From assembly GCF_017052585.1 (NCBI RefSeq), contig NZ_JAFFHZ010000001.1:4340001-4404000 (forward strand): 64,000 bases of DNA. The letters run 5' to 3'. Below the pieces are notes generated by a model that did no database searches, was not told the origin of the DNA, and was given only the letters and a program-made list of their open reading frames with translations. Of the stretch, positions 45,369 through 55,477 are shown piece after piece (positions within the stretch are counted from its first letter, which is position 1; each line of letters starts with the position of its first letter). The DNA comes from Paenibacillus apiarius. GTDB lineage: Bacteria > Bacillota > Bacilli > Paenibacillales > Paenibacillaceae. The translations under genes and the position numbers were made by a program.

Positions 45369-45397
45369 TTGACATTTATGCCAAAACGCGCTATAAC
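45369..45397 (+). promoter_or_regulatory. SigA promoter for ileS
   Basis: TTGACA (45369-45374) and TATAAC (45392-45397) are separated by 17 bases. Transcription would start near 45405, giving a leader of about 420 bases. Confidence 0.82.
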
Positions 45398-45522
45398 TAT
45401 GTATTATTCGATAAGTAACCGTACGGTCATGTTCTGCGTCAGCACCATGATGTCGCGCTGATGCAGCCTGATCGCAACATAACAGCAATTCTATGACGGG
45501 AACGCGCCGTCACGTCCCTTGT

Positions 45523-45790
45523 TCTCCAGAGAGTCGGAGATGCTGTGAACCGATGAACAAGCCGTGAGTGGACATCATCCCAGAGAAGTTAAGCTGAACC
45601 TTGGCAGAAGCTAGCGCACGCATAGGCTCTAAGCTGAGGCTTAACCGGAACCCTACCGTTATCGAGGGCGTGTATAGAATACACGATCAGAGTGCCGTGC
45701 AATGAATGAGGGACAACTTATGTCGATGGGCGGAACAAGGGTGGTAACGCGAGATAACCTCGTCCCTTTATGGGATGGGGTTTTTTTATT
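45523..45790 (+). promoter_or_regulatory. T-box riboswitch (isoleucine) controlling ileS
   Basis: Stem I-like sequence GAGAGTCGGAG...CTGTGAACCGATG... leads to a specifier loop GGACATCATCC, with codon ATC (45574-45576, isoleucine) followed by A. The T-box core GGGTGGTAACGCG (45739-45752) pairs with the tRNA ACCA end via TGGT. The terminator at 45756-45788 competes with the antiterminator. Uncharged tRNA-Ile would favour read-through into ileS. Confidence 0.9.
45756..45788 (+). terminator. T-box terminator before ileS
   Basis: AACCTCGTCCC (45756-45766) and GGGATGGGGTT (45772-45782) pair with two wobbles, followed by TTTTTTT. It is the conditional terminator of the ileS leader. Confidence 0.9.
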
Positions 45791-45827
45791 GCAAACCGAT
45801 TACGATATGGAGAAAGGAAGAGATATC

Positions 45828-48800
45828 ATGAGAAAAGTGGATGTCAAAGAACGCGCCCGCGAGCGGGAGCTTCGCGTGTTAGCGAAATGGAATCAGGAGC
45901 ATACGTTTAAGAAATCAATCGAACAGCGCGATGGCAAACCGAACTTCGTATTTTATGAAGGACCGCCTACGGCAAACGGTGCGCCTCACATTGGACACGT
46001 GCTTGGACGCGTAATTAAAGATTTCATTTGCCGCTATAAGACGATGGCTGGCTACCGTGTCGTGCGCAAGGCTGGCTGGGATACGCACGGACTGCCTGTC
46101 GAGCTTGGCGTGGAGAAGCAGTTGGGTATTTCCGGCAAGCAAGAAATCGAGAACTATGGCGTGGAAGCGTTCGTCAAGAAATGTAAAAACAGCGTCTTCG
46201 AATATGAGAAGCAGTGGCGCGAGCTGACCGAAGCGATCGGCTATTGGACGAACCTTGACGATCCTTACATTACGCTCGATAACAACTATATTGAGAGCGT
46301 ATGGCACATTTTGTCCACGATCCACAATAAAGGGCTCTTGTATCGCGGCCACCGGGTCAGCCCGTATTGCCCATGCTGCCAGACGACGCTGAGCTCGCAT
46401 GAAGTGGCCCAAGGATATGAAACGGTCAAGGATCTGTCCGCAACCGTAAAGTTCAAATTGCATGATACCGGTGAATACGTGCTGGCTTGGACGACCACGC
46501 CTTGGACGCTGCCGGCGCACACTGCGCTGGCGATGAACCCGGATATGGACTATGTACGAGTGCAGCAGGACGATGGCGTCTATATTGTTGCCAAGAACTT
46601 GGCAGAAGACGTGATGAATGGACCATATACCATTCTGTCCGAGCATAAAGGCTCCGAATTCATCGGCAAAACGTATGATGCGCCATTTATGTTCATCAAG
46701 CCGGAGAAAGGACATCTCATCGTGTCCGCAAGCTTCGTAACGGATTCAAGCGGTACGGGGATCGTCCATATGGCCCCGGCTCACGGGGAAGATGACTATA
46801 AGTGCTGCCGCGAGAACGGAATTAGCTTTATCAGCGTTGTCAACACGCAAGGACGCTACACGGATGAAGTAAGCGACTTCGCAGGCCGGTTCGTGAAAGA
46901 TTGCGACATCGACATCGTGAAGACGTTGTCTGAGCGGGGAACATTGTACAGCAAAGAAAAATACGAGCACAGCTACCCATTCTGCTGGCGCTGCAAAACA
47001 CCGCTTCTCTATTATGCGACCGAATCGTGGTTCATTAAGACGACAGCGGTTAAAGATCAATTAATTGAAAACAACAACAAGGTTGACTGGTATCCATCCC
47101 ATATTCGCGAGGGGCGCTTCGGCAACTTTTTGGAAGATCTCGTCGATTGGAACATCAGCCGCAATCGCTACTGGGGGACGCCGCTAAACGTGTGGGTGTG
47201 CAGCTCCTGCAAAGGCGAGTATGCGCCGCACAGCCATCAAGATTTGCGTGAGCGCTCGACCGTGCCGATTGCGCCAGACTTGGAGCTCCATAAGCCATAT
47301 GTGGACGAAGTGAAGCTTCGTTGTCCTCATTGCGATCACGGCGAGATGGAACGCACCTCAGAAGTCATTGACGTCTGGTTTGACAGCGGATCGATGCCAT
47401 TTGCGCAGCATCATCATCCATTCGGCGATGAGAAGAACTTCAATGAGCAATATCCGGCAGATATCATTTGCGAGGGAATCGACCAAACTCGCGGCTGGTT
47501 CTTCAGCTTGCTCGCTGTCTCGACATTGTACAACGGCAAAGCGCCGTATAAGGCGGTCATTGCGACCGGACATATTTTGGATGAGAACGGGCAAAAGATG
47601 TCCAAATCCAAAGGCAACGTCATCGATCCTTGGGAAATCATCAACGAGTATGGCACCGACGCCTTCCGTTGGGCTTTGTTATCTGACAGCGCGCCATGGA
47701 ACTCCAAGCGGTTCTCGAAGCAGATTGTAGCCGAGGCGAAATCCAAAGTGATCGATACGCTCGTAAATACGCACGCTTTCTATGCGTTGTACGCGACTAT
47801 CGACCAGTATGATCCGCAGGCGTATGAGGAGCGTCCCTCTGCCAACAAGCTGGATCGGTGGATTCTGTCCCGCCTCCATACGTTAATGGCCACGGTAAGC
47901 AAAGGGCTGCAAGCGAACGATTTCTTGAATCCGGCGAAGGCGATCGAAGTATACGTAGACGAGTTGAGCAACTGGTATATCCGCCGCTCACGCGATCGCT
48001 TCTGGGGCAGCGAGATGACGGAAGACAAACTGTCGGCGTATCAGACGCTCCGCACGGTGCTGATAACCCTGGCGAAGATGATTGCGCCATACGCTCCGAT
48101 GGTAGCCGAAGATATCTACACAAATCTGGGCGGCGAGTGCCAAAGCGTTCATTTAGCCGAATATCCCCAAGCCGATACGGCTATGGTGGATGCAGAGCTG
48201 GAGCGTGACATGGAGACAGCGCGCCAAATCGTTGAGCTTGCGCGCAACGTCCGCAACGAAACGAGCATCAAGACACGCCAACCGCTGTCCGAGCTCATTA
48301 TTTCCATGGATCGCCAGTTCGATCTGGCTGGCTATGAAGAGGTGATTAAGGACGAAATCAATGTGAAGGATATCCGCATTGAGACGAGCGATAATGGCTT
48401 TGTTGATTTCGCCTTGAAGCTGAACCTGAAAGTGGCGGGGAAAAAATACGGGAAGAATGTCGGGCCGATGCAAGCCCGCTTGAAAGCAATGACTGCCGCA
48501 GAGACGCGCGAAATCGTCGAGCGAGGTGAATGGAGCTTCACCAGCGCCGATGGCGAGACTTTGGTCGTTACAAGTGAGGAGCTGCTCATTGAGAAGCAGG
48601 CGAAGGCTGGCTTTGCATCCGCGTCCGGTTATCAGATGACGGTTGCGCTCAATACGGACATTACGCCGGAGCTTGAACAGGAAGGCTGGGTGCGTGAAGT
48701 CGTCCGTGGTATCCAAGATACGCGCAAAAAGCTTGATTTGCCAATTGAGAAACGCGTTGACATCGTATTGGATGTCGATGACGAGTTGAAGGCGGCCATT

Positions 48801-48920
48801 CAAACATTCGAATCGACGTTGCGCGACAATGTGCTTGTCGCTACCTTATCATTCGGTGCGGTCGATGCCATGGAGACGATCGATCTGGGCCAGAAGACAA
48901 TCCGCGTGCATATCGCTTAA
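45828..48920 (+). CDS. ileS: Isoleucyl-tRNA synthetase
   Basis: This is a 1030-residue class I synthetase. The HIGH motif appears in GPPTANGAPHIGHVLG near residue 45, and the KMSKS motif in GQKMSKSKGNVIDPW near residue 588. The editing domain (TTPWTLPAHTALA) lies near residue 222, and DTHGLPVE near 87 is typical. The C-terminal region ends without a zinc-binding finger, as in the eukaryote-like (mupirocin-tolerant, ileS2-type) group; that sub-type call is inference. The start ATG at 45828 follows AAAGGAAGAG. It is the only gene of its T-box unit. Confidence 0.94.
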   Translation: MRKVDVKERARERELRVLAKWNQEHTFKKSIEQRDGKPNFVFYEGPPTANGAPHIGHVLGRVIKDFICRYKTMAGYRVVRKAGWDTHGLPVELGVEKQLGISGKQEIENYGVEAFVKKCKNSVFEYEKQWRELTEAIGYWTNLDDPYITLDNNYIESVWHILSTIHNKGLLYRGHRVSPYCPCCQTTLSSHEVAQGYETVKDLSATVKFKLHDTGEYVLAWTTTPWTLPAHTALAMNPDMDYVRVQQDDGVYIVAKNLAEDVMNGPYTILSEHKGSEFIGKTYDAPFMFIKPEKGHLIVSASFVTDSSGTGIVHMAPAHGEDDYKCCRENGISFISVVNTQGRYTDEVSDFAGRFVKDCDIDIVKTLSERGTLYSKEKYEHSYPFCWRCKTPLLYYATESWFIKTTAVKDQLIENNNKVDWYPSHIREGRFGNFLEDLVDWNISRNRYWGTPLNVWVCSSCKGEYAPHSHQDLRERSTVPIAPDLELHKPYVDEVKLRCPHCDHGEMERTSEVIDVWFDSGSMPFAQHHHPFGDEKNFNEQYPADIICEGIDQTRGWFFSLLAVSTLYNGKAPYKAVIATGHILDENGQKMSKSKGNVIDPWEIINEYGTDAFRWALLSDSAPWNSKRFSKQIVAEAKSKVIDTLVNTHAFYALYATIDQYDPQAYEERPSANKLDRWILSRLHTLMATVSKGLQANDFLNPAKAIEVYVDELSNWYIRRSRDRFWGSEMTEDKLSAYQTLRTVLITLAKMIAPYAPMVAEDIYTNLGGECQSVHLAEYPQADTAMVDAELERDMETARQIVELARNVRNETSIKTRQPLSELIISMDRQFDLAGYEEVIKDEINVKDIRIETSDNGFVDFALKLNLKVAGKKYGKNVGPMQARLKAMTAAETREIVERGEWSFTSADGETLVVTSEELLIEKQAKAGFASASGYQMTVALNTDITPELEQEGWVREVVRGIQDTRKKLDLPIEKRVDIVLDVDDELKAAIQTFESTLRDNVLVATLSFGAVDAMETIDLGQKTIRVHIA

Positions 48921-49021
48921 AGAAACACTTCGTTGCGGCAAGGGAATGAGCATTACTTCCAAGGGAACAATAATGGCAAACGCCGCTTGCAGCACATAAA
49001 TAGGAAAGGAGAGCGTTGACC

Positions 49022-49105
49022 TTGCAGGACACTTATCCAGCATCAGGTCGCGCTCTTTTCCATTACGGTACAGTGAAGTCTGTTCTAGGCAGCGATAAAG
49101 CGTAA
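49022..49105 (+). CDS. Candidate 27-residue ORF between ileS and the DUF5665 gene
   Basis: A TTG at 49022 lies about ten bases after AGGAAAGGAG (or a TTG at 49016 at four bases). The frame encodes MQDTYPASGRALFHYG and continues to a TAA at 49103-49105. No family is known. It may be a short leader peptide or chance. The rest of the gap up to 49169 contains no other clear feature. Confidence 0.3.
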   Translation: MQDTYPASGRALFHYGTVKSVLGSDKA

Positions 49106-49168
49106 ACCAAAACATTTTGTAAGGCGATAAAAAACTCACCGTTTGGTCTTAGTGAGGGAGGCATGACA

Positions 49169-49570
49169 ATGTCAGGACAAAGACAAAATAACGATAAGAA
49201 GGAACAGGAACAACAAAAAAAAGAGACCATCACCATCGAATTCCCGGCTGCAATTCCCGGCAATGATGAAGAAGAACGGAAAATGATGAAGACGATACAT
49301 GACTATACCTTCCGCATGGCGCAACAAATGGAGAAGTCCCGTATTTACGAATATACGGAACTTCAGTTGAATCCCCGCCGATTAATATGGGTTAACCTTA
49401 TGGGAGGCATGGCGCGGGGGGTTGGGATTGCAATTGGATTCTCCATTTTTACGGCCATTATTGTATATATATTGCAATATCTTGGGGCGCTGAATTTACC
49501 TATCATCGGTGATTTCATTGCAGATATTGTGCGCATCGTTCAGCGTCAGCTGGACACGAAGTTCTATTAA
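49169..49570 (+). CDS. DUF5665 domain-containing membrane protein
   Basis: This 133-residue protein starts with a charged, disordered stretch (residues 1-30), then a helical segment (HDYTFRMAQQMEKSRIYEYTE, read as TFRMAQQMEKSRIYEYTE), and a C-terminal transmembrane region (about 82-104). A short amphipathic end follows. The ATG at 49169 is seven bases after GGGAGG, preferred to the ATG at 49163. The domain name is by resemblance; function is unknown. Confidence 0.72.
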   Translation: MSGQRQNNDKKEQEQQKKETITIEFPAAIPGNDEEERKMMKTIHDYTFRMAQQMEKSRIYEYTELQLNPRRLIWVNLMGGMARGVGIAIGFSIFTAIIVYILQYLGALNLPIIGDFIADIVRIVQRQLDTKFY

Positions 49571-49589
49571 AGCGGTTGAAGCGCCATGA

Positions 49590-50348
49590 TTAGTGCAAAT
49601 CCGGGTCTGCGTAGTCAGTCAGATCGATATGCTCATCTTCTTCGAGCAAAGGAATTCCTTCACCATTTTCCATGTATTGTCTATACTGGCGATTGCGGAC
49701 GATAGATACATGACGGCCTGTAATATCTGTAGCGACGAAGCTTTCGAACGCTTCAACGCCGCCATCCAATTCTTCGGATGCTTCGATTACCAGGTCATCA
49801 TAGCCGTCCGCATCGCGTTCCTCGTGCAGCGCTGGAGAATCCGACGTGCCCCAGGCTTCAACGATCTGCCATGCATCTTCGCCGTCGAAGCCATTCTGAG
49901 TATCCAACTCGTCCAGGCTGGTGCGGCCGAAGGGAGGAGCCAAAAATTCCTCTTCCACCGGACGCCGATCCGATACAAAGGTCTCCGGGCAATGCGGAGC
50001 GCAATACATTGTCGAAGGAACCGCTTCAAGCCGCTCGTAAGGAATATGTTCACCGCATACGACGCAAATGCCGTACGTCCCTTTTTGCATCATGCCCAAT
50101 GCGGTGTCAATTCGTTCAAGCAATATTTCATCATGTTCATTCAGCGCGATGTCTTTGCCGCGCTCATACATTTCCGTCGCCATATCGGCGGGGTGGTTAT
50201 CATTGGTTGAGAGCTCGCCAGTGTTTTCGCGCAATGATTGGGACAGGCCATAATGATCTCCTTGCTTCAAGCGCCGTTCGAGGCTTGCCTTCGACTCGAT
50301 TAAGTTTTGCCGTAAGCTTGCTAATTGGTCTGCAGTCAATTGAGGCAT
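49590..50348 (-). CDS. YteA-like TraR/DksA zinc-finger regulator
   Basis: This 252-residue protein has an N-terminal coiled-coil hairpin and a TraR/DksA-type zinc finger with Cys pairs in YGICVVCGEHIPYERL and MYCAPHCPE near residues 97-123. The C-terminal half is longer than in DksA and includes FVSDRRPVEEEFLAPPFGRT, read as RPVEEEFLAPPFGR, as in YteA of Bacillus. It may modulate RNA polymerase in sporulation. The ATG at 50348 is about 11 bases from GAAAGGAG. It faces the DUF5665 gene and has no visible terminator. Confidence 0.85.
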   Translation of the reverse strand: MPQLTADQLASLRQNLIESKASLERRLKQGDHYGLSQSLRENTGELSTNDNHPADMATEMYERGKDIALNEHDEILLERIDTALGMMQKGTYGICVVCGEHIPYERLEAVPSTMYCAPHCPETFVSDRRPVEEEFLAPPFGRTSLDELDTQNGFDGEDAWQIVEAWGTSDSPALHEERDADGYDDLVIEASEELDGGVEAFESFVATDITGRHVSIVRNRQYRQYMENGEGIPLLEEDEHIDLTDYADPDLH

Positions 50349-50447
50349 CGTTCGCAAGACTCCTTTCGGGTTGACGTAACGCTTACGTATAGATTGTGCG
50401 TTTTAGGCAAAAAACTTCGTGGTAAATGAAACAGAGGCTGGGTTGGA

Positions 50448-50478
50448 TTGGACGCCATTTTTCAACCTGTGATACAAT
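50448..50478 (+). promoter_or_regulatory. Possible promoter for lspA
   Basis: TTGGAC (50448-50453) and TACAAT (50473-50478) are 19 bases apart, with TG at 50469-50470 giving an extended -10. Spacing is longer than usual. Confidence 0.5.
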
Positions 50479-50532
50479 GAGCGGGGCAGTAATTAAGCAA
50501 GAAATACATACAAAATGAGGTGACAATCGCCC

Positions 50533-51039
50533 GTGTGGTACTATATCATCGCTCTAATCGTTTTTTTGATTGATCAGGGCACAAAGTGGATAATCGCTAC
50601 AAAGTTGGAATTATATGAACAAATTTCAGTAATCGGTAATTTCTTTCTCATTACTTCTCATCGCAATACAGGCGCCGCATTCAGCATTCTGGAAAATCAA
50701 CGGTGGTTTTTTGTTATCGTGACGATAATCGTCGTATCAGGGATCATTTGGTATATGCAAAAGATTAAACATCAACAAGGCGTCATCTTGCCGTTGGGAC
50801 TCAGTCTCATCTTAGGGGGAGCAGTCGGCAATTTCCTTGACCGCCTTCTGACGGGAGAGGTTGTCGATTTTCTGCAATTCAACTTCGGTTCCTACACCTT
50901 TCCAATCTTTAATATTGCGGATACCGGGATTTGTGTCGGAGTCGGCTTCGTTCTGCTTGATGCTTTGCTGACGGTAAAGCATGAAAAGGAGCTGGAGAAG
51001 ACGAAGGGGCAAGACAACCCCGAGGCTAACAATCAATAA
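50533..51039 (+). CDS. lspA: Lipoprotein signal peptidase (signal peptidase II)
   Basis: This 168-residue polytopic aspartic protease removes signal peptides from prolipoproteins. The catalytic Asp residues lie in GGAVGNFLDRLLTGEVVDF near residue 102 and in FNIADTGICVG near 129. Four transmembrane helices are visible. Translation starts at a GTG behind GAGGTGAC. It is followed by a repeat copy and the RluD-type gene, matching the lspA-ylyB pair of Bacillus. Confidence 0.95.
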   Translation: MWYYIIALIVFLIDQGTKWIIATKLELYEQISVIGNFFLITSHRNTGAAFSILENQRWFFVIVTIIVVSGIIWYMQKIKHQQGVILPLGLSLILGGAVGNFLDRLLTGEVVDFLQFNFGSYTFPIFNIADTGICVGVGFVLLDALLTVKHEKELEKTKGQDNPEANNQ

Positions 51040-51062
51040 AGCCATAAAGCAGACATTTACGA

Positions 51063-51100
51063 TGCGTGTTCAAAAAGGACAGATTTCTGAACAGCTATAT
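51063..51100 (+). repeat. Dispersed GTTCAAA/TTTGAAC intergenic repeat, copy 8
   Basis: It reads GATGCGTGTTCAAAAAGG then AGATTTCTGAACAGCTAT, between lspA and the rluD-type start codon about 20 bases on. Confidence 0.6.
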
Positions 51101-51117
51101 AAGGAAGGATAATTGCA

Positions 51118-52083
51118 ATGAGCAAGCATTTACAACATGACGCAGGTCAGGCCGACAGTGAAGAGCGGGAGGTTTTCATATGGACGGTTCAGGCTGAGCA
51201 TGCTAAGGAACGGATCGATAAATATATAACCGACTCCATAGAAGAAGACGTATCGCGCTCCCAAGTGCAGCTGTGGATCCGCGATCGGGCCATTCAAGTG
51301 AACGGGCAAGCGGTAAAGCCGAATTATAAAGTACTCGAAGGCGATATGATTGAGCTGAAGATGCCTGATCCGGCTCCCGTCGATATTATAGCGGAACCGA
51401 TTCCGCTCGATATTTATTATGAGGATGCCGATGTCGTCGTCATTAACAAACCGCGCGGCATGGTCGTGCATCCCGCTCCGGGACACACTTCAGGCACGGT
51501 CGTCAATGCGCTTATGTACCACTGCAAAGACTTGTCGGGCATTAACGGCGAGCTGCGGCCGGGCATTGTGCACCGGATTGATAAAGATACTTCAGGTCTG
51601 CTGATGGCGGCGAAGAACGATCGCGCGCATGTTCATCTTGCGGCCCAATTGAAAGAGCACTCGGTCATGCGCAAATATATGGCATTGGTGCACGGCAACG
51701 TTCCGCACGATCAAGGCACAATCGACGCTCCGATTGGACGTGACTCTTATGATCGCAAAATGTACACGGTAACGGAGCGCAACAGCAAGCATGCGGTGAC
51801 GCACTTTAAAGTGCTGGAGCGATTTGGAGATGCGACATTGGTTGAACTTCAGCTAGAGACGGGACGTACGCATCAAATACGCGTCCATATGAAGTTTATC
51901 GGGCATCCGCTCGTAGGCGATCCGATGTACAGCCGAGGTACCCGGGGCTTATCGATGGATGGTCAGGCACTGCATGCGGCTACGCTCGGATTTGTGCATC
52001 CGACATCCGGCGAGACGCTTGAATTTTCAGCCCCGCTGCCGGAAGATATGGAGCTGCTGCTGCAATCCATTCGCAATAGATAG
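51118..52083 (+). CDS. rluD: RluA/RluD-family 23S rRNA pseudouridine synthase
   Basis: This 321-residue protein has an N-terminal S4 domain (RIDKYITDSIEEDVSRSQVQ) and a pseudouridine synthase domain with the active-site motif GIVHRIDKDTSGLLMAAKN near residue 151 (catalytic Asp). TGRTHQIRVHMKFIGHPL near 254 is conserved. It probably converts uridines in 23S rRNA helix 69. The start ATG at 51118 follows AAGGAAGG. The Bacillus counterpart is ylyB, which also follows lspA. Confidence 0.93.
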   Translation: MSKHLQHDAGQADSEEREVFIWTVQAEHAKERIDKYITDSIEEDVSRSQVQLWIRDRAIQVNGQAVKPNYKVLEGDMIELKMPDPAPVDIIAEPIPLDIYYEDADVVVINKPRGMVVHPAPGHTSGTVVNALMYHCKDLSGINGELRPGIVHRIDKDTSGLLMAAKNDRAHVHLAAQLKEHSVMRKYMALVHGNVPHDQGTIDAPIGRDSYDRKMYTVTERNSKHAVTHFKVLERFGDATLVELQLETGRTHQIRVHMKFIGHPLVGDPMYSRGTRGLSMDGQALHAATLGFVHPTSGETLEFSAPLPEDMELLLQSIRNR

Positions 52084-52215
52084 GTAAATTCATGCAAACC
52101 ATCCTTCACTTAAATCAGTATATATTAGAATGATGTGGACAGCTGTCGTGTAATTAATGCAAATTGTTAAATGAATGATCCATTCCTTTCAATGACCGAT
52201 TCCAGCATAGTAGTA

Positions 52216-52266
52216 GTGCAAGTTCAAATTCAGCCCGCTGCTGGGTGACTTTTGAACATCAGCTTA
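52216..52266 (+). repeat. Dispersed GTTCAAA/TTTGAAC intergenic repeat, copy 9
   Basis: It reads GTGCAAGTTCAAATTCAGCC, a small inner hairpin, then CTTTTGAACATCAGCTT. It lies about 50 bases before the dapL start. Confidence 0.55.
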
Positions 52267-52318
52267 TAGCATTAAGCACAAGCTTGAACGATTCATTGAG
52301 AGAAGGAGCTGCATTACA

Positions 52319-53572
52319 GTGACAATACAACGTTATCAGGACACATTCATTCAACAGAACTTTGCCGAACGCATTGGCGGAGCGAATTATGGCAAAGACA
52401 CGAATATTTATAAATTCGAGAAAATTAAACGTGCCAAAGCGGCTGCAAAGCAAGCACAACCTCATGTGGAGCTAATTGACATGGGGGTAGGCGAGCCGGA
52501 TGAGATGGCCGATGCCGGCATTGTGGCGAAGCTGGCTGAAGAAGCGGCAAAGCCGGAGAATCGCGGCTATGCCGATAACGGGATTGCTGAATTTAAAAGA
52601 GCGGCAGCCGACTATTTGCGCCAAGTATTCGGGGTGCATGACATTGATCCGGACACGGAAGTGCTTCACTCCATTGGGACGAAGCCTGCGCTGGCTATGC
52701 TTCCGTCCTGCTTCATCAATCCGGGAGACGTGACCATTATGACGGTTCCGGGATATCCGGTTATGGGTACGCATACCAAGTATTTAGGTGGAGAAGTGTA
52801 TAACATTCCGCTGACGAAGGAACAACAATTTCTGCCCGATTTAGAACGGATTCCGCAAGACATATGCCGCCGTGCCAAGCTGCTTTATTTGAACTATCCG
52901 AACAATCCGACTGGTGCGGCGGCAACGGTTGAATTTTTCGAGAAAGCGATCGCGTGGGCAAAACAGCATGAAGTCATTATCGTTCATGATGCTCCCTATG
53001 CCGCATTAACGTTCGATGGGGCCAAGCCTTTCAGCTTCCTTAGCGTTCCTGGCGCAAGAGATGTGGGGGTGGAGCTTCACTCCCTGTCGAAATCTTATAA
53101 CATGACGGGCTGGCGCATTGGATTTATTGCGGGTAACCCGCTTATCGTCAAAGCATTCGGCGATGTGAAGGACAACAACGATTCGGGGCAGTTTATCGCC
53201 ATTCAGAAAGCTGCGGCATATGGGCTTTCGCATCCGGAAATTACCGAAGCGATTGCGAACAAATATTCACGCCGTCACGACATGCTCGTATCAGCATTGA
53301 ACGAAGCGGGATTCCGTGCCGAGAAGCCAAAAGGCTCTTTCTTCTTATACGTGGAGGCGCCAAAAGCGATTAAGAACGGTCCCGAGTTTGCAACGGGAGA
53401 AGATTTCTCCCAGTACCTGATCCGGGAAAAGCTGATTTCCACGGTTCCTTGGGATGACGCGGGCAAATTTATTCGGTTCTCGGTTACGTTTGAAGCCGAT
53501 GGCGAAGCGGACGAGCGCCGTGTCATTGCGGAGCTGAAGCGCAGACTGACAGATGTGGAATATATTTTTTGA
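52319..53572 (+). CDS. dapL: LL-diaminopimelate aminotransferase
   Basis: This 417-residue class I/II PLP aminotransferase has LIDMGVGEPDEMAD near residue 53, GYADNGIAEFKRA near 82, NYPNNPTGAAAT near residue 190, and the PLP lysine in SLSKSYNMTGWRIGF near residue 258. This pattern matches DapL, which makes LL-DAP from tetrahydrodipicolinate in one step, feeding lysine and the DAP-type peptidoglycan indicated by MurE. Translation starts at a GTG ten bases after AAGGAG. It lies alone before the pyr leader. Confidence 0.88.
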   Translation: MTIQRYQDTFIQQNFAERIGGANYGKDTNIYKFEKIKRAKAAAKQAQPHVELIDMGVGEPDEMADAGIVAKLAEEAAKPENRGYADNGIAEFKRAAADYLRQVFGVHDIDPDTEVLHSIGTKPALAMLPSCFINPGDVTIMTVPGYPVMGTHTKYLGGEVYNIPLTKEQQFLPDLERIPQDICRRAKLLYLNYPNNPTGAAATVEFFEKAIAWAKQHEVIIVHDAPYAALTFDGAKPFSFLSVPGARDVGVELHSLSKSYNMTGWRIGFIAGNPLIVKAFGDVKDNNDSGQFIAIQKAAAYGLSHPEITEAIANKYSRRHDMLVSALNEAGFRAEKPKGSFFLYVEAPKAIKNGPEFATGEDFSQYLIREKLISTVPWDDAGKFIRFSVTFEADGEADERRVIAELKRRLTDVEYIF

Positions 53573-53582
53573 TTGGCTCTGC

Positions 53583-53611
53583 TTGACAGGATGCAGGTGA
53601 AGTGGGATAAT
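53583..53611 (+). promoter_or_regulatory. SigA promoter of the pyr operon
   Basis: TTGACA (53583-53588) and GATAAT (53606-53611) are 17 bases apart, just after the dapL stop codon. The leader starts near 53618. Confidence 0.85.
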
Positions 53612-53641
53612 TCTGTTAAATGAATATTGAACCTTTAATTC

Positions 53642-53845
53642 AGTCCCGAGAGGCTGGCAAGGTAACGCTCATTGCGAGAAAGGACTCGTGAAGGGTGAAG
53701 GTCTTCTAGTGCAATCACTAACTACCAGAGAGTGGAAAGTGATTGGAACTGCTGCAAGGTCTTCTTATGCCCTAGTCACGTTGTGCCCTTTCGCGCTCAC
53801 TGATGAAGCATACAACTCCTTGCCTGCGGGCAAGGAGTTTTTTTG
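53642..53845 (+). promoter_or_regulatory. PyrR-dependent attenuator of the pyr operon
   Basis: AGTCCCGAGAGGCT (53642-53655) fits the PyrR binding-loop consensus (ARUCCNGNGAGGYU) of anti-antiterminators. It is followed by an antiterminator region and a strong terminator at 53814-53845 ahead of pyrR. With UMP bound, PyrR would hold the anti-antiterminator and cause termination. Confidence 0.88.
53814..53845 (+). terminator. Attenuator terminator before pyrR
   Basis: AACTCCTTGCC (53814-53824) and GGCAAGGAGTT (53829-53839) form a perfect stem with a TGCG loop, followed by TTTTT. Confidence 0.92.
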
Positions 53846-53900
53846 TGCGCGTAACCGAGAACACTTAACGAGGTTGCTAAGAAGTGAATCACGCGCTTAA

Positions 53901-55411
<1,511 letters not shown>

Positions 55412-55477
55412 TTATAGAAAGAGTTAATTATCCGATAGAGAACGGAACAGCACGCACGATGAGAGGAGAAATAATCG

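Noticed and set aside
53688..53900. Open frame of 70 codons in the pyr leader
   Set aside because: It runs through the antiterminator and terminator hairpins of the PyrR attenuator and has no fitting ribosome site, so the RNA structure explains the sequence better.
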